From: Diphasiastrum complanatum
Lineage: Eukaryota > Streptophyta > Lycopodiopsida > Lycopodiales > Lycopodiaceae
Direction: 5' to 3'
Assembly: GCA_029204225.1 (NCBI GenBank)
Contig: CM055102.1
Span: 44,355,984-44,419,983 of the forward strand
Length of the DNA stretch: 64,000 nucleotides
Part shown: positions 56,400 through 64,000 of the stretch, piece after piece
Numbering within the stretch: position 1 is the first letter of the stretch
Layout of the letters: each line of letters begins with the position of its first letter
The notes under the pieces: model-generated
What the model was told of the DNA's origin: nothing
The model's input: only the letters and a program-made list of their open reading frames with translations
The model's database searches: none
Position numbers and translations under genes: made by a program

Positions 56400-57017
56400 G
56401 CTTGAGTATGATTTTTAAATTTGGTTTTTAAATTATGACATCTCTTGGATTCATGGACTTCCATTGGCCTATTCCTAGTTATAGGATCGATTGGGGGTCT
56501 ATCCCATTGGTCAATATCTAATATTATAGTAGTCTTTTTTTTTTTGGTTAAATGAATCTGATCATGTATTTTTGAAATTTCGAAAGAGCCTACAAGGAGA
56601 TTGATGGATGCTCCAGAGAGATTGAAGGATGATTTATCAAATTTCTTCTTTTATTCTTCAATCGGGTTAGGTAGTTTTACTATTTGTTTGGCATGACTTT
56701 TAATAGTAGTTCTATGAATAGAGGATCCATGCATAGAGACTCTATTCTAGTGGAATCTATGTATAGGAGAGTTGGGACCTTGCATTACTGAATGCACATG
56801 GGGTTCTAAGCCTTATATAAGGAGGCCAAACTCGCCCTAGTACTCCATCTTATGGTTGTGATTCATTGCCAGGCTCTCACTCTACTTTCCTGCTTCGTAT
56901 TTCTTGGCTTGGGGGTAAAGCTTCTAGAGTTGCTTCTACTTGGTTGGGTGGTTTCTCCATTGTGTTTATTTTGTAAGCAAGATCTTGAGGAGCTTTCCCT
57001 TATAGTGGTATCAGAGC
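56400..57017 (+). mobile_element. LTR-like DNA ending at an initiator-Met primer site
   Basis: TGGTATCAGAGC lies at 57006-57017. The roughly 600 bp before it have LTR character: a TATATAAGG TATA box at about 56813 and a CT-rich end. The left border is probably near 56400, where the gag sequence of the host element fades. It is likely the 5' LTR of the Gypsy whose coding part starts at about 60220, but this link is inference. Confidence 0.5.
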
Positions 57018-58689
57018 ATGGCTTACGAAGATCGAGAAACTTGGAGTGGTGTTGGTTTTTATTGGAATTTTGGTGGAAATCAACTAATATTCTCATCTAG
57101 GTGGTGGAACAAGTGTGCAAGTTGGTGGATTCTCCTGATTTCAATTTGCATGTTGTTCAGATCCATGTCTCTCTTAATTTTTTGTGATTATGGTAAATTG
57201 TCCTGGAAAGCCAATTTGTGTTATTTTTTGGAGCTTTTTCTTGCGTAGATCAAATCTTATGTAGATCTAAATTTTCTAGCAAGTGTACTTTCATTTTAGT
57301 GATCATTAATGATGAAATTAATTATGCATGCCAGCTCATTCAATGATTTATTATTCTAGACTATGTTTTGGTCAAAATTGCTTGGTTTTTCATGCTTTTT
57401 GACACAAATAAATAGTAAGAACCAAAATCCAGCAAGATCAGATCAATTATATGGCTATAATTCTATAAATTGGTTTGCATGTGCTAGAGAAAGAGTTGCA
57501 TGTCATGAACTTTCACTTTATAGGGAAGAAAACACCGAAAAAAAACTAAAAAATTATCATTTTTGCTTGTTTTTTTTTTTCCATAAAGTTGGATAGTAGG
57601 TGGTTGTAAAACATCATGTAGATCTTGTAAAGAGGTGAATCAAAGTCTTTTGAAGCTGTCCCTGAAGTTAGAACCAAGAATTCCAGCAAAAAAGTGTAAA
57701 AAATGACCATTTTTGGTGATTTAGGGGGATGGATATCTCCAAATCCATAAGGAGATCATTCTGGAATTCTTTTACGACATGATTAGTATTCCTTTTTACC
57801 TTCCCAGCAAGCTATCAAACTTGTAAATTGATGGCCGGTGGCTTATGCTTCATGTTCATCAAGTTTGAAGCTATTTTGATTTTTGCAAACCAAGAAATCT
57901 TTGTTCTTGGCCCATACTACTTCATAGGACCTATATGAATGCTTTGAGGAATTCTAATAGGTAGCATCACTTTTGGGCTTGGGGAGGTGTTTGCATGATT
58001 TTTGATCATATAGCTTGCTTGAAGTGTGCCCTACTACAAATTTTTGGCTGCTATGTTCTCACACATGTGAAGCCTAGGTGGTAGGCTGATGTGGCAAGTG
58101 TCTTGATCACAAGATCTCCCTCAGCTCTGAGCTTTACAACACCTAATTTGGTGTCCTATAGCCAAAGTTATGGCCGTTTGAAGTTTTGCAATTTTGTGAG
58201 TGCATGCTAGTCAATGACCTAATTTGTAATACTGTGCTTGCATGGATTCATTGCATGTTGATTTGCAGAGTGATTCTGACATGCATGAGTGATTCACATT
58301 TGTTTTGAGTGGTTATACGCATGTGCTTTGATAGTTAGGACACAAATCAATATATGTGGCTGACAATTTCCGTAAAATTGAAATTTACGTAAAATTTCGC
58401 AAAGTTAAAAAAAAGAAGTTAATGTCGCATGTCATGCATGTCTGATAGACATTAATTCAGTAATATTAGAAATTGAACAATGAATTATTTTTTCGATTTT
58501 GATTGCCTAAATACTGACATTGCGTTTGACAAATTTTCAAGTTACATAATTTATTTTTAAAAAAGTCCAAAAATTCAAAATTTTCAGTTTTTTCCAGTTT
58601 TTTGAATTATCTATGAAATGTACTAAAGTTGGTGAATTGACCATATTGAAATCAATTTCAGTTAGATTTTGGCATAAAATTTGAAAACT
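57018..58689. other. Long leader-like DNA without a gene
   Basis: No coding region is supported. A frame at 57018-57248 starting right at the primer site is probably accidental. One CACATGTG box is at 58062-58069, so a fragment of an LTR-B-like sequence may be present here. Confidence 0.35.
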
Positions 58690-59240
58690 GTATACGGTTC
58701 ACCACGATTCTCAAAATTATACAATGAACCGTACGATTTACAGAAAATTTAAGGGGGAACCGTAGTTAACCATATAATTAATTAATTCATTATTTAATTA
58801 ATTTTTTTTTTTAAGTTTCCCATCCTAAAAAATAGTCCAAAAATATACAAAAAAAATCTATGAAATTTGTGAAATCATTTGAATATGTGAAATCTGTGTA
58901 ATGCCAAAAATCTGTAAAATCATTTGTGAAATCATCTATAAAATCATTTGAATATGAAAAATCTATGAAATCATTTGAATCTGTGAAATTATTTGAATCT
59001 ATGGAATATGTGTAATGCCAAAAATCTGTGAAATTTGTGAAATCATTTGTGAAATATGAGGACCATTTGTGAAATCTGTGAAATGAGGACCAAAAATGCC
59101 TTGGGAGAGTTTTGGGGAGAATTTGGTAATTAATTAATTAATTAATTAAATAGAGGAACCATACCATGATTCATGAACCGTGGTACGGTTCACTGCACGG
59201 TTCTTAGGACCCACGGTTTTGAGAACCGTGGGTTCTATGG
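58690..59240. mobile_element. MITE-like element with GAACCGT-rich inverted ends
   Basis: The left end (TTCACCACGATTCTCAAAAT at about 58696) and the right end (complement of CCCACGGTTTTGAGAACCGT at 59209 on) are inverted repeats, and GAACCGT or ACGGTTC occurs at least seven times in the two ends. TAATTAATTAA tracts lie just inside both ends. The middle (58860-59110) is a run of (T)GAAATC(A/T)TTTG-like short repeats. There is a 9-bp hairpin CCCACGGTT-TTGAG-AACCGTGGG at 59209-59231. No coding capacity. Confidence 0.55.
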
Positions 59241-59321
59241 ATTTTGGTCAACTATACTTCACTAACAGTTAATTAGTTATTAACGAAATCTAGTAGGTCG
59301 AGGAAACTGCATAACCATATG

Positions 59322-60141
59322 TGTTGAATTTCACACGTGTGGATTGTCCAGTACATGTACTTGTGATCTCCTAAGGTGTGTAGATGCACCAAGATCAAGA
59401 CTAGATTGAGATTCAAGATCTATCTTTGATTCTATGGCAAAAACACACTACTACATGCATTCAATCACTTCCAACTCTCACTCACACGTGTGGGAAGTGT
59501 TCCAAAAGTGTTCTAAGTAAAAACAAGCTGCTCTCCTCGGGTAGAGAGAGAAAAACCATCATGAGCTCTCGGGTAGAGAGAGAAAGCTAGAAATTCAATG
59601 ACACTCAAAATCCACTCAATCTCAAAATCAATTAGATCCAAAAGGAGGAGTACAATGATACTAATAGATTCATGAGCTACCACTATGCTTAACTATGATT
59701 GGATCACACTTTGCCACCTCTTAATCCTATTGGACCATTGATCCATGCACCTCTAAATTCTATTGGACTATATTCAAGCACACCTCAATTTTCTATTGGA
59801 CCTCACAAGGTTCCACCTCTAAATCCTATTGGACCTCTTAAGCTTCATCAAACAAAAGCATGACACTTGTCTACACTCTAATTGGCACAAGTTTGGCTCT
59901 ATTTTGGCTCAATATTGGCATTACAAGTGGAAATGGATAATTTGCCATCTATGCCAAATTTGACCCTATCAACATCCTACACCTAAATGCTTGACTATGA
60001 AATTCTATGAGACCCCTATATCAAACATTTTGATTTACTTTACAATTCTCCACACGTGGGAACATCCTCCACACATGTGAGATTCACTTACAAACTTCTA
60101 TCATAAAAAATACCAAGCTAGATTTTTGCCAATTTCTCACA
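59322..60141 (-). mobile_element. LTR-B family LTR (probably solo)
   Basis: The minus-strand start TTGTGAGAAATTGGC at about 60141 and the left end TGTTGAATTTCACACG at 59322 define about 820 bp. Paired boxes are at 60072-60079 and 60053-60058, and others at 59483-59492 and 59332-59341. A CTCGGGTAGAGAGAGAAA phrase is repeated at about 59537 and 59568. It separates the MITE-like element from the Gypsy gag start, so it inserted into that element's leader. Confidence 0.65.
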
Positions 60142-60219
60142 ATATGCACCATCCTATATGGTAATTTGCCAGTAGTTGAGTATGACACTCAATGATATGA
60201 ATAATCGGAATAATTTGAG

Positions 60220-62870
60220 AGATCAGAAAATGAAAGTTCTTCTGAACTAGGTCAAATCATTGTCTTCGTCCAATTTCGGTTTTCAACTGGAGACTTTTTT
60301 GGGAGAGAAGAAGGAGAAGAAACCGGAAGTCGTAGAAGACTAGCTCGTTAAGTGGAGCAATTACTTCAGCCTACATGGAATTTCAGATGAGAAGAAAATT
60401 GAAAGCGTCGTGTTGTTCTGATGCAGCAAAGCGTCATCGTGGTGGCGACATATACCAATAAAGCCTATTGTCTGGGAAGCTTTTGCGAAAGTCTTTAAAA
60501 AAGCTTCATGATAGTAGATGATGTTGACTACTACCAAAAATTTGTGAATTGCAAAATGGGGACTCTTATATCTAGGAATTCATGGACCTTTAAAATAGGG
60601 TACCATCATTCGATGCAAAGTTGGCTCTATGGCAGTTTGTCCTAGGTTTGCTTGCCGACTATCAAAACGAATGCAGGCAAAATGTGTTTCAAAGCCTCAA
60701 GGATGTGCTTCGAATTTCAAAACCATATGATTCCACAGTGGTGGCATCCATGAAGCAATTTGCAAAAATTCCAACCGCTTTGAAAGCCAAGAAGGGAAAG
60801 AAGCGACCAAGCAAAATATTTTGATGAATTGGATCAAGCAGTGCTGGAACCCCAAAAACCGAAAAAAAAAAATTGAAAATCTATGTCCCTGAAAATCTCT
60901 GTCCTAGGAAAAGGCTAAGAAAGAGAAGTTATGTTTTGTCTGTAAAAAGCCTGGACATACGATGAAGTTTTGTCCAGAAAGGAAGAAAATGTTGGCACAC
61001 ATGATTGAGAACCCAAGAGGTAACGGTAAGACTTTGGAAATTAACTTGACAAATTGCGAGTGTGAATGTTCTTTCAGTACTGCTTCTTTCTTGCCTAATG
61101 AACGTTTTCGTTTAACTAGCATAGTTAAAGATCAAGAAGTGAGTATTCTATTGGACAATGGTTCTACTCATAATTTTATTGATTCTTATCTTGTGCAGAA
61201 ACTCAGCTTAGAAACTGAAGCTAGCAATCATAGATACAAAGTTTATCTAGCTTTAGGAGCAGAGTTGGAGAGTTGGAACATAGAAGTTCCGAATCTCCCA
61301 GTGATGATACATAGACTTAGAGAATTAGTTAATTTTCATGTTTTAGACCTAGCCCATACTGATTTAATTTTGGGATATGAATGGTTATTTAGTAAATCGC
61401 CTTCTCTGATAATTGATTTTGAAAAGCATATTCTTTCTTTCAAGGAGGGTGATAAGGTAGTTACTTTATTTAGCAGTGTTTTGTACGTCCTTCGGATAAG
61501 ATTTCTATAGTTAACGAAATGGAAACATTGGACTATTCAAAATATGAAGTTTTTTTTGCTATTCCAGTTGTGGATGTTCCTGCTATGTATCTAAATGGTT
61601 GTGAATTCTCAGCATTTCTTAACTCAGTAAATTTAGATCATGAACAAGCAATGAAAGAATATCATATGTTTTTCCATATGAATTACCTCATGGTTCACCA
61701 CCAACTAGGTCAATAGACCACAAGATTGAGATAATTCCAAGAAGTCAACCTATCTCTAGACAGCCTCACAGCTTTTTTAAAAAGAGGAGATAGAGATTTC
61801 AAATCAAATAGAAAATTATTTGAGGATGGGACATTTACAACCTAGTAAATCACCATGGGGTGCTCCTGTTCTTCTAAAAGCAATGAAAGATGGAGGTTTT
61901 CGGATGTGTGTGGATTACAAGGGGTTAAATAAGGTGATTGTCAACAATAAATATTTGTTACCTAGGATGGATGACCTTGTAGATCGCTTGGATGGAGCTC
62001 GGTATTTCACCAAGATAGATCTCAAGACATGGTTTCATCAAATAAGAATTAAATCGGAAGATGTCTAAAAGACATGATTTTGTTCTAGATTTGGTCATTA
62101 TGAGTTCTTAGTATTGTCATTCGGGTTAACGAATACTCCAGCAACGTTCCAACAAATGATGAACGATTTGTTTTGTCCATATTTGGGGAAGTTTGTGGTA
62201 GTATTCCTAGATGATATTCTCATCTACAATAAGACCTTTATGGAACACATTGAACTTTTGAGAATCGTCTTGATGAAACTCCGGCAAGAGTTCTCTACTC
62301 TAAAGAGTCCAAGTGTGAATTCTTTAAGCAAGAATTGTTTTATCTCGGTCATAAGATCGATGTTAATGGGATCAAGATTGACGTGGATAAAATCAAGATA
62401 GTGATTAAATGGCCAATTTCGGAAATTGTGAGGCACGTTAAATCATTTTTAGGATTTACAGTTTTCTCTAGAAGATTTATTGAGTATTATGCTAAAGTAG
62501 TAGCTCCGCTCAATAATCTGACAAAAGGGATTGTTAATAAAAAGAAAAAAAAAAAAATCAACCTAGTCTGTATGTTGTTTGGAATGAGCAATTGAATCAG
62601 TGTTTTGAGAAACTTGAAACTCTCGTTGTTTCAGCTCCCGTGTTACAAATTGCAAATCCAGACTTACCTTACGTCATGAGAATTGACAAGTGATATTGCA
62701 ATTGGAGCAGTTCTATTACAAATGGATAGGACAGTAGCGTTTGAAAGCAAAAAATTCACTGGTCCTTAGTGGACTTTGGACTTGGTTAAGTGGAGTTTTA
62801 TTGGCCAAAACTCAAACTATATGTCGAGCCATGTGTGATTAAATACAAACCCTGTCAACTAGCAAAGGCT
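60220..62870 (+). pseudogene. Gypsy gag-pol relic (protease, RT, RNase H start, integrase trace)
   Basis: Gag wording (LETFLGEKKEKKPEVVED) is broken by stops. The zinc knuckle CFVCKKPGHTMKFC lies at about 60936-60977. The protease follows with ILLDNGSTHNFID (about 61146-61184; the Asp is followed by Asn, not Thr or Ser), then LILGYEWLFSKSP. RT starts at LQPSKSPWGAPVLL (about 61830) with GGFRMCVDYKGLNKV, LSFGLTNTPATFQQMMN and the catalytic VVFLDDILIY (about 62200-62228). A frameshift near 62290 leads to FLGFTVFSRRFIEYYAKV and to the RNase H start. The last trace is an integrase zinc-site-like FYWPKLKLYVEP and CQLAKA at 62805-62870. There is no 3' LTR, so it is truncated. Many stops. Confidence 0.85.
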
Positions 62871-62879
62871 AGCTCAGAC

Positions 62880-63724
62880 TGAACCAAGTGTACCCTTGAT
62901 GGTGGTTACCAAAGCACAGAAGCAGAAGGAACCCGTAGCAGTTCCAACACTTGTTGATTCTATACCATCTATTGATATACCAACAACATCTGGAGTCTAT
63001 CCAAATCTTCATGCAGAAAAGAGGAGATACTAAGATATGAGGCTTGATTAAACATTTGCAAGAGAAAGAGGAGCGTGAAACTACTAGAGCAACATCCGAG
63101 GTTCGTTCTTCACCAATGCGACCATCGAATAATCCACATACAGATATGAATGCTCAATTGCATCATCACAAAGAACACTTCAAGATGTCTGAACTGGAAG
63201 TGCCGCAAACATAACTGCTCGTGAATATTTTGTCTAGTAAGATCAATATTTCGTTGGGAGAGTTCTTGAAGTTGGTGCCAAAAGCAAAAGAAGTATTAGC
63301 GCAAAAGTTAACTCAAGCTGAACCAGAAGTCCATCAAGAGCCACTTTTTTGTGCTGGATTTGAAGAATCTAATGAAGTACTCCATGTCGGAGCAGCTTGG
63401 GAAAGTGAGCAAAAAAATATCACCCTGCCGATACAACATAAGCAATTTTCTAACGAAGCAACTGTGATAGATGGTTGTTCAGGAGTCAACCTAATTTCTA
63501 CAGAGCTATATGCAAAATGGGGCCTTACAAGGATAAAGCCTGCGACTTTTGCCATTAAGTTGGCTGATCAAACGACAGTTCGTCCGCGAGGAATGGTTGA
63601 AGATATACCTGTCAGAATTGTCGGAGTACAGTTCATCATTACGTTCATAGTAATGGACTTACCTGAAGCACCAAATGTCTATCGAGTCCTACTGGGACGC
63701 CCATGGTTACGAGTCACACCATGA
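62880..63724 (+). pseudogene. Gypsy protease domain of the Asp-primed element
   Basis: A linker (MVVTKAQKQKEPVAV) and broken frame lead to an open frame of 167 codons at 63221-63724. The protease core is VIDGCSGVNLISTELYAKWG (about 63466-63525), then PATFAIKLADQTTVRPRG, IVGVQFIITFIVMDLP and YRVLLGRPWLR at the end. In this Gypsy group the active site reads D-G-x-S-G instead of D-(S/T)-G. Here the x is Cys where I would expect Gly. It ends at a TGA at 63722-63724. RT is not seen in the remaining 276 bp. It is the likely partner of the gag at 54880-56284. Confidence 0.78.
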
Positions 63725-64000
63725 AACATAGATTATTTAGATTTGAACAGCCTAGTTGTGGCCACCTCATTTGAGGCAAAAAACCAAACGAGGAGTTTTT
63801 AAAATCTATCATGCACAAGAGCTTACATAGAGCCTATAACAAAAAAACACACAACATTTACAAGACAACTGGAAGTATGACTCTATCTCTACAATAACCA
63901 CTATATACACAGTGTTGGTTTCTTCTTAAGTTAGCCCTGCATGGCAAAAATGGGACCAGGTACTGACACTTGTGCCATTATGTGACACATGCATCACTAT
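63725..64000. other. Window end, no feature recognised
   Basis: I see no coding sequence here. The DNA after the protease stop does not read as RT, so the element is either broken again at about 63725 or has a linker before pol beyond the window. Confidence 0.4.

Noticed and set aside
56852-57248. Plus- and minus-strand frames around the primer site at 57006
   Set aside because: They fall in LTR and leader DNA. No Gag wording, and the frame starting with the ATG inside the primer region is expected by chance.

Overview
The window is nuclear DNA of a land plant with a large, transposon-filled genome. The evidence is plant-type Copia and Ty3/Gypsy LTR elements primed by initiator-Met or Asp tRNA, a plant RING-H2/ATL-type gene, a plastid-targeted multi-exon gene with canonical GT-AG introns, and long (GA)n, (GT)n and (CT)n microsatellites. 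I cannot name the species. The repeat diversity and long introns would suit a gymnosperm, fern or other large-genome plant, but that is inference. I see no bacterial operons, CRISPR arrays, rRNA or tRNA genes.

Only two host genes are well supported. One is a single-exon RING-H2 ubiquitin-ligase gene (8197-8778, +). The other is a four-coding-exon gene (30317-36474, +) for a predicted plastid membrane protein of about 376 residues that resembles the chloroplast division-site factor MCD1. Its first intron (3.8 kb) holds a LINE ORF1-like relic, degenerate tandem repeats, microsatellites and a promoter-like CCAAT/G-box/TATA cluster.

The rest is mostly broken and nested retroelements. 1.6-4.1 kb: Copia pol relic with an LTR of a family called LTR-B here. 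4.1-5.4 kb: Gypsy RNase H/integrase relic. 5.5-7.9 kb: tandem repeat, Copia 5' LTR with gag stub, non-LTR reverse-transcriptase relic. 11.5-22.5 kb: many Copia gag, RT and LTR relics, including two inverted copies of a family called LTR-A. 22.7-26.0 kb: an internally deleted Copia element with both LTRs and a 5-bp target duplication. 26.0-28.6 kb: a Gypsy LTR-chromodomain-LTR-chromodomain-LTR tandem array. 37.3-37.6 kb: a fold-back element with a G-quadruplex-like tract. 38.4-44.9 kb: further LTR-A and LTR-B relics. 44.9-48 kb: a decayed minus-strand Gypsy. 48.9-52.3 kb: a fairly complete but deleted Copia element. 52.5-64 kb: an Asp-primed Gypsy gag and protease split by a second Gypsy, which itself contains an LTR-B copy and a MITE-like element.

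The most interesting patterns are: a pair of near-palindromic CACAYRTGTG boxes about 20 bp apart at a constant place in the LTRs of one Copia family; a 56-bp GT...AG segment whose removal exactly restores a conserved Copia RT-region reading; the G-rich fold-back; and the promoter-like cluster inside intron 1 of the plastid gene.
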